From Brucella pseudintermedia (GTDB lineage: Bacteria; Pseudomonadota; Alphaproteobacteria; Rhizobiales; Rhizobiaceae), in the NCBI RefSeq assembly GCF_008932435.1, contig NZ_WBWE01000012.1, positions 116,873-180,872 of the forward strand: DNA of 64,000 bases. Reading direction: 5' to 3'. The position numbers and the translations under genes were made by a program. Of the stretch, positions 34,762 through 44,246 are shown piece by piece. The notes beneath the pieces were generated by a model that had not been told where the DNA came from, did no database searches, and saw nothing but the letters and a program-made list of their open reading frames with translations. Every line of letters starts with the position of its first letter. Position 1 is the stretch's first letter.

Positions 34762-35613
34762 TTGGCAGCATCGGGTGCAGACACAGACGGCAAGGACGGC
34801 ACGCTCGTGCCGATGGATGCGCTGTGGCAGGGCGAGACAGAACGCAGCGAAAGCGAACCGTCGCTCCTCATCGATGTGCAGGGATTTGAAGGGCCGTTAG
34901 ATCTGCTGCTCCATCTCGCACGCAGCCAGCGCGTCGATCTTGCCCGCATCTCCGTGCTGGCGCTTGCGGAGCAATATCTGCAATTTGTGGAGCAGGCGCG
35001 CGCCTTGCGCCTTGAACTTGCCGCCGACTATCTGGTGATGGCGGCATGGCTTGCCTATCTCAAGTCGAAACTGCTGATCCCGAAGCAGCAGGGCGACGAT
35101 GGCGCGACTGGTGAAGAACTGGCGGCTTCGCTGCATTATCGCTTGAAGCGGCTTGAAGCCATGCGTGACGCCGCTGCGAAGCTCGTCAACCGCAACCGGC
35201 TGGGAAGGGATGTCTTTGCGCGGGGCATGCCGGAAATGGTCATGGTGGACAGGACCAGCCAGTTTTCCGCTACACTATATGACCTTCTGACAGCCTATGC
35301 TTCACAGCGGCAGCGCGAGGCGGTTTCTCAGGTGCAGATTGCCAAGCGGGCTGTCTGGTCGCTGAAAGAAGCGCGCGTGGCGCTTGTGCGCCTGATGGGA
35401 TCGGTCGGCGACTGGATATCGCTCGATCGCTTCCTGATCGATTATGCGCTTTCGCCGCGGGAGAGGGCTTCGGCGCTTGCAAGTTCCTTCGCCGCCAGCC
35501 TTGAGCTTGTGCGGGAAGGCAAGCTGGAAGTGAAGCAAAACGCTCCTTTCGAGCCGATCTATATCAGGGCGACGAGCGACCTGAGCGAATGGGATGAGGA
35601 TGAGGATGTCTGA
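34762..35613 (+). CDS. scpA: Segregation and condensation protein A
   Basis: The kleisin-like partner of SMC in chromosome condensation (283 residues). Signatures are FEGPLDLLLHLARSQRVDLARI near residue 38, ADYLVMAAWLAYLKSKLLIP near 88, and a C-terminal LVRLMGSVGDWISL. Start: TTG at 34762 has AGGGA seven bases upstream; an ATG at 34813 (MDALWQGE) is possible. It overlaps scpB at its end by several bases. Confidence 0.92.
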   Translation: MAASGADTDGKDGTLVPMDALWQGETERSESEPSLLIDVQGFEGPLDLLLHLARSQRVDLARISVLALAEQYLQFVEQARALRLELAADYLVMAAWLAYLKSKLLIPKQQGDDGATGEELAASLHYRLKRLEAMRDAAAKLVNRNRLGRDVFARGMPEMVMVDRTSQFSATLYDLLTAYASQRQREAVSQVQIAKRAVWSLKEARVALVRLMGSVGDWISLDRFLIDYALSPRERASALASSFAASLELVREGKLEVKQNAPFEPIYIRATSDLSEWDEDEDV

Positions 35614-36334
35614 GGCGGAACGTCGAAATCTGGCTGCGATCGATAGCGACGACGATCAGATCGAAACAGAGGCTCCTGTCTCGACGCAGGGGCTGGCCGA
35701 GCTTGCGCGCATTGTCGAGGCGATTGTCTTTGCGTCAGCCGAACCCGTTTCCGAACGCGCACTGGCGGAACGTTTGCCCGCCAATGTCGACGTTGCGCCG
35801 GTTTTGAGGCATTTGCAGAAAATATATGAAACGCGCGGCGTGCATCTTGTTCAGGTTGGCAGCGCATGGGCGTTTCGTACCGCCCCCGATCTCGCCTTTC
35901 TCATGAGCCGTGAAGCCGTGCAGCAGCGCAAGCTCTCACGCGCTGCGATGGAAGTGCTGGCCATCATTGCCTATCATCAACCGGTCACGCGCGCCGAACT
36001 GGAAGATATTCGCGGTGTCGAAACTTCAAAGGGCACGCTTGATGTTCTGATGGAGACCGGCTGGATCAAATTGCGCGGGCGTCGCCGCACGCCCGGTCGC
36101 CCGGTCACCTATGGAACGACAGATGCGTTTCTCGACCATTTTGGCCTTCCGGAGATCCGTGATCTGCCCGGATTGGAAGAATTGCGGGGGGCAGGGCTTC
36201 TTTCTGCGCGGATGCCATCGAGTTTTGCCGTCCCCGTCCCGAACGTCGACCCGGATGAACTGACGGAAGACGAAGAGCCGCTCGAAGATATCGATCTGGA
36301 AAGCCTTGGCTTGCTCGCTCCACGCGGTGAATAA
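35606..36334 (+). CDS. scpB: Segregation and condensation protein B
   Basis: A winged-helix kleisin-associated protein that works with ScpA and SMC (about 242 residues). Signatures are LARIVEAIVFASAEPVSERALAERL, KLSRAAMEVLAIIAYHQPVTRAE near residue 112, and RGRRRTPGRPVTYGTT near 155. Three in-frame ATGs (35594, 35600, 35606) lie within the end of scpA; 35606 (MSEAER) fits best. It is followed by tatA after 143 bp. Confidence 0.9.
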   Translation: MSEAERRNLAAIDSDDDQIETEAPVSTQGLAELARIVEAIVFASAEPVSERALAERLPANVDVAPVLRHLQKIYETRGVHLVQVGSAWAFRTAPDLAFLMSREAVQQRKLSRAAMEVLAIIAYHQPVTRAELEDIRGVETSKGTLDVLMETGWIKLRGRRRTPGRPVTYGTTDAFLDHFGLPEIRDLPGLEELRGAGLLSARMPSSFAVPVPNVDPDELTEDEEPLEDIDLESLGLLAPRGE

Positions 36335-36477
36335 TCCCGGTCTGGGCTTTGCAGCCAATTTTATTTGTCGCAAAGCCGTTCACCGTCACACTTCTGTTTG
36401 AAAGATTTGTTGAAAGCGCTTAAATCGTAATTGGCATTGCAGGAACATGCCGCGCTTGCGGCAATGAGAGGAATAAA

Positions 36478-36696
36478 ATGGGTAGCTTTTCCATCTGGCA
36501 CTGGCTGATCGTCCTGGCGGTTGTGCTTCTTCTGTTTGGCCGCGGCAAGATTCCCGAGCTGATGGGTGACGTTGCCAAGGGCATCAAGAACTTCAAGCAG
36601 GGCATGAACGACGACGATGCGAAGGACGATGCGCGCACGATCGACGCCAAGGCTGACGAGACGGTCAACGACGTCAAGAAAACCACCAAGTCCTGA
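36478..36696 (+). CDS. tatA: Sec-independent translocase subunit TatA
   Basis: The 72-residue protein has the TatA layout: short periplasmic N-terminus, one membrane helix (residues ~7-22: [15 protein letters not shown]), the [17 protein letters not shown] amphipathic helix, and a charged tail. TatA forms the pore of the twin-arginine export pathway. GAGGAAT precedes the ATG. tatB and tatC follow, with a Bru-RS-like repeat between tatA and tatB. Confidence 0.96.
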   Translation: MGSFSIWHWLIVLAVVLLLFGRGKIPELMGDVAKGIKNFKQGMNDDDAKDDARTIDAKADETVNDVKKTTKS

Positions 36697-36698
36697 TC

Positions 36699-36800
36699 TA
36701 GAGCATGTTTCCCGAAAGCAGGAACCGGTTTCGGGATAAAGACATGCGTAAAAACAAAAAGTTACAGCGTTTCCAATGATTCAGACAAACAGGAAGCGCT
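36699..36800. repeat. 102-bp palindromic repeat between tatA and tatB
   Basis: Closely matches the copy at 17347-17449: TAGAGCATGTTTCCCGAAAGCAG...CCGGTTTCGGGATAAAGACATG, then a second half CAGCGTTTCCAATGATTC...CAGGAAGCGCT. It starts two bases after the tatA stop. It may change the tatA/tatB mRNA stoichiometry. Confidence 0.75.
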
Positions 36801-36916
36801 TTAACGGATAAAGCATGCTGCGTGCGGGACAGCGCGCAGCATATTTTGCCATTTACAAGTGCGGTTTTCCGCCGAAAGACGGGACGCGCGCGCGAATTGC
36901 GCGGGGTATCAAGAAT

Positions 36917-37507
36917 ATGTTCGACATCGGTTGGTCTGAACTTCTGATTATTGCGATCGTGATGATCGTGGTGGTCGGTCCCAAGGATTTGCCGAAGATG
37001 CTGCGTGCATTCGGTAAAGCGACCGCGCGCATGCGCGCGACCGCCAACGAGTTCAAGCAGCAGTTCGACGAAGCCTTGAAAGAGGCTGAGCTTGACGATG
37101 TAAAGACCATCATCGACGAGACCCGCAAGCTCGACCCGCGTTCAAAGATCACGCAGGTGTTCGATCCGATTCGAAGCGCGGGCGAGGATTTGCGCGCTGG
37201 CCTCCAATCCACATCGTCCATGTCTCCGGCGACGCCTGAAAAAATAGCCGAAGTGACCACGCCGGTTGATGCTGGCGGCGCTCCGGTGCCGCCTGCTGTG
37301 GAGCCTGCCGCAGAACAGGCTCCAGCGCCCAAAAAGCCTGCTCGCAAGGCTGCGCCGAAGGCAGGGAATAAAGCCAAAGAAGCCAAGGCAGCGCCGGTTG
37401 CAAAGCCAGCTTCCCGGAAGTCGGCGTCAACGAAATCGGAAACTGCAAAGGCTGCTGCCGCAGCACCTGCCAAAAAGACCACGAAGAAGACAGGAACCAA
37501 AGCGTGA
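36917..37507 (+). CDS. tatB: Sec-independent translocase subunit TatB
   Basis: The 196-residue protein starts MFDIGWSELLIIAIVMIVVVGPKDLP: a membrane helix and then an amphipathic helix, as in TatB. A long Ala/Pro/Lys-rich tail follows from about residue 115, ending with AKKTTKKTGTKA. The tail is unlike the short tail of E. coli TatB but common in rhizobia. The start at 36917 was chosen for the FDIG motif. Its TGA overlaps the GTG start of tatC. Confidence 0.94.
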   Translation: MFDIGWSELLIIAIVMIVVVGPKDLPKMLRAFGKATARMRATANEFKQQFDEALKEAELDDVKTIIDETRKLDPRSKITQVFDPIRSAGEDLRAGLQSTSSMSPATPEKIAEVTTPVDAGGAPVPPAVEPAAEQAPAPKKPARKAAPKAGNKAKEAKAAPVAKPASRKSASTKSETAKAAAAAPAKKTTKKTGTKA

Positions 37508-38328
37508 CACGCGACGAGGACGAAATCGAACAGAGCGCAGCGCCTCTGCTTGAACACCTGATCGAACTGCGCCGCCGCCTGATCTGGGCGATTCTGGCAT
37601 TTTTCGTGGCATTTGTTTTCTGTTTCGCTTTCGCCAAACAGCTGTTCAACCTGCTTGTCGTACCATATCAGTGGGCGCTCGACTGGGCGGGCATGGATCG
37701 CTCGAAGGCAGAACTGATCTATACTGCGCCGCAGGAATTCTTCTTCACGCAGGTGAAGGTGGCCATGTTCGGCGGCATCGTGCTGGCATTTCCGATCATT
37801 GCTGCGCAGATTTACAAATTCGTGGCGCCCGGCCTCTACAAGCACGAACGCATGGCGTTCCTGCCATTCCTGATCGCTTCGCCGATCCTGTTTTTGATGG
37901 GCGGCGCGCTCGTCTATTTCTTCTTCACGCCGATGGTGATGTGGTTCTTCCTCGCCATGCAGCAGACCGGCGGCAGCGGTGAAGTGCAGATTTCCCTCCT
38001 GCCCAAAGTATCGGAATATTTGAGCCTCATCATGACGCTCATCTTTGCGTTTGGCCTGGTCTTCCAGCTGCCGGTGGTCACGAGCCTGATGGCGCGTGTC
38101 GGGCTGGTGACGTCGGCGGGCCTCAAGGACAAGCGCAAATACGCCATCGTCATCGCTTTCATCGTGGCTGCCGTGCTGACGCCGCCTGATCCGGCGAGCC
38201 AGATCGGCCTTGCCTTGCCGACGATCCTTCTCTACGAGATTTCAATCATCGTGGCTCGCATGATCGAGAAGAAGCGGGATGAGGCGCAGGCAAACACCGA
38301 CGCTGAAAATAACGCTTCATCCTCCTGA
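37504..38328 (+). CDS. tatC: Sec-independent translocase subunit TatC
   Basis: The 274-residue inner-membrane protein is the receptor for twin-arginine signal peptides. It has six membrane helices and the family motifs LLEHLIELRRRLIWA near residue 15, APQEFFFTQVKVAMFGG near 75 and PPDPASQIGLALP near 225. The GTG at 37504 overlaps the tatB stop (GTGA). A weak hairpin follows at 38348-38370 before serS. Confidence 0.97.
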   Translation: MTRDEDEIEQSAAPLLEHLIELRRRLIWAILAFFVAFVFCFAFAKQLFNLLVVPYQWALDWAGMDRSKAELIYTAPQEFFFTQVKVAMFGGIVLAFPIIAAQIYKFVAPGLYKHERMAFLPFLIASPILFLMGGALVYFFFTPMVMWFFLAMQQTGGSGEVQISLLPKVSEYLSLIMTLIFAFGLVFQLPVVTSLMARVGLVTSAGLKDKRKYAIVIAFIVAAVLTPPDPASQIGLALPTILLYEISIIVARMIEKKRDEAQANTDAENNASSS

Positions 38329-38347
38329 TTTGTCACGTTAATTCCGT

Positions 38348-38370
38348 AAGGTCGCAGGTTGTGCGGCCTT
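38348..38370 (+). terminator. Weak hairpin between tatC and serS
   Basis: AAGGTCGCA/TGCGGCCTT pair over nine bp with one G-T, around a five-base loop. No clean T tract follows, so it is at most a weak terminator. Confidence 0.4.
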
Positions 38371-38403
38371 GCTTCTGTTCAATTTCACGAAACGGCTTTT
38401 CCC

Positions 38404-39687
38404 ATGCTCGACATCAAATGGATACGCGAAAACCCTGAAACCCTCGATAAAGCGCTCGCCAAGCGTGGGGCTCAGTCGCTGTCGTCCGAACTGATGGCGC
38501 TGGACGAGAAACGCCGCGAATATGTTGGCAAGGTTCAGGCCGCGCAGGAGCGCCGCAACGCTGCCTCGAAGGAAATCGGCAAGGCCATGGCTGCGAAGGA
38601 TGCAGCAACGGCTGACAGGCTGAAGGCGGAAGTTGCCGAGTTGAAGGATTTTCTTGCTCAGGCCGAAGACGAAGAACGCCGTCTGACCAAGGAACTGAAC
38701 GACGCGCTGTCGTCCATCCCCAATATTCCGCTCGAAGACGTGCCGCTCGGCAAGGATGAAAGCGACAATGTCGAAATCCGCCGCGTCGGCAACCAGCGCA
38801 ACTTCGCTTTCCAGCCGAAGGAACATTTCGAGCTGGGCGAGGCGCTCGGCTACATGGATTTCGAGCGTGCGGCAAAGCTCGCAGGTTCGCGCTTTACCGT
38901 GCTGAAGGGGCCGCTCGCGCGTCTCGAACGGGCGCTCGGTCAGTTCATGCTCGATCTCCATACGACAGAGCACGGCTACACCGAAACAATGCCGCCGCTG
39001 ATGGTGCGCGACGAAGCTGTCTATGGAACCGGTCAGCTGCCGAAATTCTCGGAAGACCTTTTCCGCACCACGGATGGCCGCTGGCTCATTCCGACCGCCG
39101 AAGTGCCGCTGACCAATCTCGTCGCCGACGAAATCGTCGACGCGAAGTCGCTTCCCCAGCGTTATACGGCACTGACGCCGTGCTTCCGCTCGGAAGCGGG
39201 CTCCGCCGGTCGCGACACACGCGGTATGCTGCGCCAGCACCAGTTCCTGAAAGTGGAAATGGTGTCGATTACCGATGCCGACAGCGCCATTGAAGAACAT
39301 GAGCGTATGACCGCCTGCGCCGAGGAAGTGCTGAAGCGCCTCGGTCTGCCGTTCCGCACGGTCGTGCTCTGTACCGGCGACATGGGCTTCGGCGCGCAGA
39401 AGACTTACGACATCGAAGTGTGGCTGCCGGGCCAGAACACCTATCGCGAAATTTCCAGTTGCTCGGTCTGCGGTGATTTCCAGGGCCGTCGCATGAATGC
39501 CCGCTATCGTCCGGAAGGCGAAAAGTCGACCCGTTTCGTGCACACGCTGAACGGTTCGGGTGTCGCCGTCGGCCGTGCCCTTATCGCCGTGATGGAAAAT
39601 TATCAGGAAGAAGACGGCAGCATTCATATTCCTGAAGCATTGCAGCCATACATGGGCGGCCTCACGCGGATCGAGAAAGCTGCGTGA
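38404..39687 (+). CDS. serS: Serine--tRNA ligase
   Basis: A class II synthetase (427 residues) with an N-terminal coiled-coil arm (residues ~30-105, rich in Lys/Glu/Ala heptads), and catalytic motifs: motif 2 [23 protein letters not shown] near residue 262 and motif 3 [16 protein letters not shown] near 385. It charges tRNA-Ser and tRNA-Sec. The start [13 protein letters not shown] at 38404 is the family norm. Downstream, surE begins after 33 bp. Confidence 0.98.
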   Translation: MLDIKWIRENPETLDKALAKRGAQSLSSELMALDEKRREYVGKVQAAQERRNAASKEIGKAMAAKDAATADRLKAEVAELKDFLAQAEDEERRLTKELNDALSSIPNIPLEDVPLGKDESDNVEIRRVGNQRNFAFQPKEHFELGEALGYMDFERAAKLAGSRFTVLKGPLARLERALGQFMLDLHTTEHGYTETMPPLMVRDEAVYGTGQLPKFSEDLFRTTDGRWLIPTAEVPLTNLVADEIVDAKSLPQRYTALTPCFRSEAGSAGRDTRGMLRQHQFLKVEMVSITDADSAIEEHERMTACAEEVLKRLGLPFRTVVLCTGDMGFGAQKTYDIEVWLPGQNTYREISSCSVCGDFQGRRMNARYRPEGEKSTRFVHTLNGSGVAVGRALIAVMENYQEEDGSIHIPEALQPYMGGLTRIEKAA

Positions 39688-39720
39688 ATCAGAATCATTG
39701 ATAGATGAAGGAGTGATGAC

Positions 39721-40488
39721 GTGCGAATTCTGCTGACGAACGATGATGGTATCCACGCTGAAGGCCTCGCAGTTCTGGAGCGGATCGCACGCAAACTCTC
39801 CGACGATGTCTGGGTGGTCGCTCCCGAAACCGATCAGAGCGGCCTCGCGCATTCGCTGACGCTGTCAGAACCGCTTCGCCTTCGCCAGATCGACGAACGC
39901 CATTTTGCATTGCGCGGCACGCCGACCGATTGCGTCATCATGGGCGTGCGTCACGTGCTGCCCGGCGCGCCCGATCTGGTTCTCTCCGGCGTCAATTCCG
40001 GTGCCAACATGGCCGATGACGTGACCTATTCGGGCACCGTTGCCGGTGCAATGGAAGGGACCTTGCTGGGTGTACGGGCGATCGCGCTGTCGCAGGAATA
40101 TGAATATGAAGGCGACCGCCGCATCGTGCCGTGGGAAACGGCGGAAGCCCACGCGCCGGACCTTATCAAAAAGCTGATGGAGGCTGGCTGGCCGGAAGGG
40201 GTTCTACTGAACCTGAATTTCCCGAACTGCGGCCCGGAGGAAGTGCAGGGCGTGCGTGTCACGGCACAGGGCAAGCTTAGCCACGATGCGCGCCTCGACG
40301 AGCGCCGGGACGGACGCGGCTTTCCTTATTTCTGGCTGCACTTCGGTCGCGGCAAGGCGCCTGTCGCAGATGACAGCGACATTGCGGCCATTCGTTCCGA
40401 CTGCATTTCGGTCACCCCGTTGCACCTTGATCTGACCGCGCATAAGGTTCGGGCAGAATTGAGCGCAGCACTTGGGGTTGAAGCATGA
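39721..40488 (+). CDS. surE: 5'-nucleotidase SurE
   Basis: A 255-residue divalent-metal nucleotidase. Signatures are [15 protein letters not shown] at the start, [17 protein letters not shown] near residue 37, and [23 protein letters not shown] near 92, with the metal-binding Asp and Asn present. It dephosphorylates nucleoside monophosphates in stress survival. Start is GTG at 39721 with AAGGAG upstream. Its TGA overlaps the pcm ATG (ATGA). Confidence 0.96.
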   Translation: MRILLTNDDGIHAEGLAVLERIARKLSDDVWVVAPETDQSGLAHSLTLSEPLRLRQIDERHFALRGTPTDCVIMGVRHVLPGAPDLVLSGVNSGANMADDVTYSGTVAGAMEGTLLGVRAIALSQEYEYEGDRRIVPWETAEAHAPDLIKKLMEAGWPEGVLLNLNFPNCGPEEVQGVRVTAQGKLSHDARLDERRDGRGFPYFWLHFGRGKAPVADDSDIAAIRSDCISVTPLHLDLTAHKVRAELSAALGVEA

Positions 40489-41153
40489 GGCAGGCAGCGT
40501 CTGAGCGCCCACGGCTTTCGGACAGGGAAGGATTTGCATCCTTCGTTATGCGGATGCGCGGATACGGTATTGACGATCCGCGTCTCTTCGCAGCCATTGA
40601 GGCCACGCCTCGCCAGAGTTTTCTCGCATCCGCATGGTCTCATCTCGCCTATAGCCCCCGCACTGCGCCGCTTGACTGCGGCGAGTATATGGAAGGCATC
40701 GACGAACAGGCCCGCGCCATCGCTGCGCTGAAGTTGGAACCCGGTCATCGGGTTCTGGAAATCGGAACGGGCTCCGGTTTTACGGCGGCGGTGATGTCGA
40801 CTCTTGCCGGTCGCGTCACGACTGTCGAGCGCTATCGCAAGCTTTGCGACCACGCCTTGCAGCAATTCGTGTCGCTGAAGCGCGAGAACATCATGGTCAA
40901 GCATGCCGATGGTCGCCATGGAATGCCGGGCGGCCCATTCGACCGCATCCTGATCTGGCTCGCCTTCGACGAAGTGCCGCGTCATTTCGTCGATCTTCTG
41001 GCGACGCATGGCGTGTTGATCGCCCCCATCGGTCCGGGCGATGGCCCGCAGGTCATGACGCGCATCGCCAAGGTTGGCAGCCGCTTCGAGCAGGAGGACC
41101 TGATGGCGGTTCGCTATCAGCCTTTCATCGAAGGCGTCTCGTCCGTTCTTTGA
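40485..41153 (+). CDS. pcm: Protein-L-isoaspartate O-methyltransferase
   Basis: A SAM-dependent repair enzyme (222 residues) that methylates isoaspartyl residues in damaged proteins. The SAM-binding motif is [20 protein letters not shown] near residue 88, with [20 protein letters not shown] near 148. Overlap with surE (ATGA) means coupled translation. The surE-pcm-nlpD order matches E. coli, though rpoS is absent. Confidence 0.95.
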   Translation: MRQAASERPRLSDREGFASFVMRMRGYGIDDPRLFAAIEATPRQSFLASAWSHLAYSPRTAPLDCGEYMEGIDEQARAIAALKLEPGHRVLEIGTGSGFTAAVMSTLAGRVTTVERYRKLCDHALQQFVSLKRENIMVKHADGRHGMPGGPFDRILIWLAFDEVPRHFVDLLATHGVLIAPIGPGDGPQVMTRIAKVGSRFEQEDLMAVRYQPFIEGVSSVL

Positions 41154-41348
41154 CCGGCAGATATTGATTCGTCAAAAAGATGGCTGACTGGTTCTTTCCG
41201 GCATCGCCGGAGAGGGCTTTCGGCAGCTTTGTGCGCTTATGGTATTTAATTGGTGAATCTTTTTTCGAAGATTTGCCCTTCTTAACCAGAGAGTAACATT
41301 AACGCGTTTTAATCACCTTACTGAGTTTCGAGTATGGGCGAGTTGAAC

Positions 41349-42653
41349 ATGCGTTTACAAATTTTGCAGCACACGTCTGAACGTCTCCTGCGGAATGTCG
41401 CGATCGTTCTGATTGCCGGTTTTGGTGCCGGGTGCAGTGCCGATACGATGCGCTTCACTGATGGTATCAGTACGGGCTCTACGTCCAGTCAGCGTGTCGC
41501 ACAGCAGCCGGCTGGCGATCTTTATGCATCCGCGGCTCCTGTGGCTCCCGCTTCCAGCGGCTCTGTTCAGCGCAATTCGCTGCCGCCGGTGTCCTCGGCG
41601 CCGATGGCGGCACCTGTTGCCGCAGCGCGCCAGTCTGTGCAGGCTCCGGTCGCAGCCGCATCCAATCACATCCAGAATCAGGTCGGTCAGGCGCAGGATA
41701 TGGCCGCAAACCGTGTGAACAACACGGTCAATGCAGCCGAAACCAAGGTTGCCAGTGCCGCCACCGCTACGCGCAATACCGTGAACGGCGCGCAGGAAAA
41801 GGTTCTCGGACAGCTTCCGGCTGCTCCGTCCGCGCCAAGGCCAACGGATAACAATATCGCGGTCGTACCGCAGGCGCCTGCCGTCAACGGCAAGAAGCCT
41901 TCGGCAAACGATATGGCGTCAGCGGGCGCAAACGCAACGACGCCGCCAGCGTCGAACGGCACCTATACGGTAAAGAGCGGCGATTCACTCTTCTCCATCG
42001 CCCAGAAGCACAATGTGCCCGTCGAGCAGTTGAAGAAGGCCAACGGACTGTCGAACGGCGCTATCCGCGTCGGACAGGCGCTTGTCATCCCGTCCGCCGC
42101 AGCTGGCAATGCAACGCAGGTTGCCGCAGTTTCGCAGCCGCCGGAAAACCCGGCCAAGACAGCTTCCGCCCCAGCCGCCAACGCCGATGTGAAGCCTTAC
42201 ACGCCGCCGCAGGCGAGCAACAAGGTGATCGAGGATGCCGAAAAGGATCAGGCGGCAGCGCCTTCCTCCACCGGCATTTCGCAGATGCGCTGGCCGGTGC
42301 GTGGCCGCATTCTCGCAAGCTTCGGCCAGCGTGACGGCACTTCGGTAAGCGACGGCATCGACATCATGGTTCCGGAAGGCACCTCGGTGAAGGCGGCTGA
42401 AAATGGCGTTGTCATCTATGCCGGTGACGGCCTCAAGGAGTTCGGCCAGACGGTTCTGATCCGCCACGACAACGGCCTCGTTACCGTTTACGGCCACAAC
42501 AGCCAGATATTGGTTCAGCGTGGACAGAAAGTCCGTCGCGGCGAAGAAGTTGCAAAATCTGGCATGAGCGGCAACGCGAAATCTCCGAAACTGCACTTTG
42601 AGGTGCGCAAAAATTCCGCGCCGGTCAATCCTTCCAAATATCTGGAATCCTGA
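41349..42653 (+). CDS. NlpD-like lipoprotein (LysM + degenerate LytM/M23)
   Basis: The 434-residue protein has a lipoprotein-type leader (GFGAGC at residue ~24), a long Ala/Pro/Gln low-complexity region, a LysM domain near residues 203-248 (YTVKSGDSLFSIAQ), and a C-terminal M23/LytM domain near 315-430. Zinc ligands are degenerate: SDGID instead of H-x-G-x-D, and PKLHFEV instead of H-x-H. That matches NlpD/EnvC, which activate amidases rather than cut peptidoglycan. It follows pcm, as nlpD does in E. coli. Confidence 0.88.
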   Translation: MRLQILQHTSERLLRNVAIVLIAGFGAGCSADTMRFTDGISTGSTSSQRVAQQPAGDLYASAAPVAPASSGSVQRNSLPPVSSAPMAAPVAAARQSVQAPVAAASNHIQNQVGQAQDMAANRVNNTVNAAETKVASAATATRNTVNGAQEKVLGQLPAAPSAPRPTDNNIAVVPQAPAVNGKKPSANDMASAGANATTPPASNGTYTVKSGDSLFSIAQKHNVPVEQLKKANGLSNGAIRVGQALVIPSAAAGNATQVAAVSQPPENPAKTASAPAANADVKPYTPPQASNKVIEDAEKDQAAAPSSTGISQMRWPVRGRILASFGQRDGTSVSDGIDIMVPEGTSVKAAENGVVIYAGDGLKEFGQTVLIRHDNGLVTVYGHNSQILVQRGQKVRRGEEVAKSGMSGNAKSPKLHFEVRKNSAPVNPSKYLES

Positions 42654-42672
42654 TCGGAACGTGACTCAACAA

Positions 42673-42706
42673 GAAAGGCGGACCCAAAAGTCCGCCTTTC
42701 TCTTTT
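42673..42706. terminator. Bidirectional terminator
   Basis: GAAAGGCGGAC/GTCCGCCTTTC form an 11-bp stem with a six-base loop, followed by TCTTTT. It lies between the convergent NlpD-like and DUF815 genes. Confidence 0.85.
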
Positions 42707-42724
42707 ATGCGTTGTTCCATCGTT

Positions 42725-43588
42725 TTACATGGCAATGCCGAGGCGACCCGCCAGATCCTGTATATATTGCCACGCAACACGACCGGAGCGGTTTCCACGC
42801 GTTGTGGACCATTCCAGTGCTTCTGCATGCATCTTGGCAGGATCGTATGCCAGCTTGAAATAGGCCGCATAGCCGTCAACCATTGCGAGATAATCGTCCT
42901 GGCTACATTTATGGAAACCGAGCCAGAGACCGAAACGGTCTGACAGCGAAACCTTTTCCTCAATGGCTTCCGAAGGATTGATCGCCGTCGAGCGCTCATT
43001 GTCGATCATGTCGCGCGGCATGAGATGGCGCCGGTTCGACGTTGCATAGAAAATCACATTGCCGGGACGCCCCTCCACACCGCCTTCGAGCGCCGCCTTG
43101 AGCGATTTATAGGACGTATCGTCGTGATCGAAGGAAAGGTCATCGCAGAACAGGATGAAGCGATAGTCCGTATCCTTGATGAGATTCATCAATGTCGGAA
43201 GGCTATCAATATCCTCACGGTGGATTTCGATCAGCTTGAGCGGGGTATGGTCCGGCATTTCCGCATTGACGCTTGCCTGCGCAGCCTTGACGAGCGAGGA
43301 TTTGCCCATGCCGCGCGCCCCCCAGAGCAGCACATTATTGGCCGGAAATCCTTTTGCGAAGCGCCGGGTATTGTCCACAAGCTGGTCACGTACCAAATCT
43401 ACGCCACGGATCAGCGCGATATCCACTCGGTTGACACGCTTGACCGGATCAAGGGTCAGTCGTTCGGGAGCCCAGACGAAGCAGTCTGCGGCATTGAGAT
43501 CGGGTGTTCTGGCTTCCGGCGGCGCAATGCGTTCCAGAGCGGCGATCAAGCGGTCCAGTTTTTGGCTGAGTATGTCTTCGGTCGTCAT
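42725..43588 (-). CDS. DUF815 AAA-like ATPase
   Basis: The 287-residue protein has Walker A LLWGARGMGKSSLVKA near residue 88, Walker B FILFCDDLSF near 140, and an arginine-finger-type segment ATSNRRHLMPRD near 185. DUF815 proteins are P-loop ATPases of unknown cellular role. The start MTTEDILSQKL at 43588 is preferred; ATGs further upstream exist (43624). Downstream of a shared terminator with the NlpD-like gene, divergent from yajC by 159 bp. Confidence 0.85.
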   Translation of the reverse strand: MTTEDILSQKLDRLIAALERIAPPEARTPDLNAADCFVWAPERLTLDPVKRVNRVDIALIRGVDLVRDQLVDNTRRFAKGFPANNVLLWGARGMGKSSLVKAAQASVNAEMPDHTPLKLIEIHREDIDSLPTLMNLIKDTDYRFILFCDDLSFDHDDTSYKSLKAALEGGVEGRPGNVIFYATSNRRHLMPRDMIDNERSTAINPSEAIEEKVSLSDRFGLWLGFHKCSQDDYLAMVDGYAAYFKLAYDPAKMHAEALEWSTTRGNRSGRVAWQYIQDLAGRLGIAM

Positions 43589-43747
43589 TTCATGCCCCTG
43601 ATGATAGGAGTATGGACTTAACATGCCACAGCGGAGGCGAAAAGTGTGCGACCTTGGCACAGGCGGGGTCATCGCCAGTTGCATTTGGCGCGCTAACCAT
43701 TGTAATGCCGTTAATAATTTGTCTTCGAGACTTCAGAGGAGTTCCTA

Positions 43748-44089
43748 ATGTTCGTAACACCGGCTTTCGCTCAGGCATCCGGCGGCGCTGCTGGGCCAGA
43801 CATGCTCATGAGCATTCTGCCGTTCATCCTGATCTTCGTGATCATGTACTTCCTCATCATCCGCCCACAGCGGACCCAGATGAAGAAGCGTCAGGAAATG
43901 CTGTCGCAGGTTCGTCGCGGCGATACCGTCGTCACTGGCGGCGGCATTGTCGGCAAGGTTCAGAAGGTCGTTGATGACAACGAACTCGAAGTCGAAATTG
44001 CTGAAGGCGTTCGCATCCGCGTCATGCGCAGCACCCTGATGGATGTTCGCGTGAAGGGCGAACCTGTCGCCGACAACAAGAACAAGTAA
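43748..44089 (+). CDS. yajC: Preprotein translocase auxiliary subunit YajC
   Basis: The 113-residue protein has a hydrophobic N-terminal helix (residues ~20-38: ILPFILIFVIMYFLIIRPQ), then RGDTVVTGGGIVGKV, the usual YajC cytoplasmic domain. It associates with SecDF-YajC at the inner membrane. It is 157 bp upstream of secDF, separated by a large hairpin at 44105-44138. Confidence 0.95.
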   Translation: MFVTPAFAQASGGAAGPDMLMSILPFILIFVIMYFLIIRPQRTQMKKRQEMLSQVRRGDTVVTGGGIVGKVQKVVDDNELEVEIAEGVRIRVMRSTLMDVRVKGEPVADNKNK

Positions 44090-44104
44090 TTCTTTTACAA
44101 CATG

Positions 44105-44138
44105 CAGGCCCCGGTAAGATTTCCATAACCGGGGCCTG
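44105..44138 (+). terminator. Hairpin between yajC and secDF
   Basis: CAGGCCCCGGT/ACCGGGGCCTG pair over 11 bp with a 12-base loop. No strong T tract follows, so it may be a partial terminator or mRNA-stability element. Confidence 0.55.
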
Positions 44139-44246
44139 TGCATTATTCGGCAAGCGCCAGAACGTGCGCGCCACGACGCCGGAGAGCGGTTCGCAATAGG
44201 TGAACTCCGGCCTGCTCTATCCAAGCTGATACGGAATTGCTGCTCC

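Noticed and set aside
38338..39852. 504-codon minus-strand frame over serS
   Set aside because: serS has intact motifs on the plus strand; the antisense frame has no recognisable domain.
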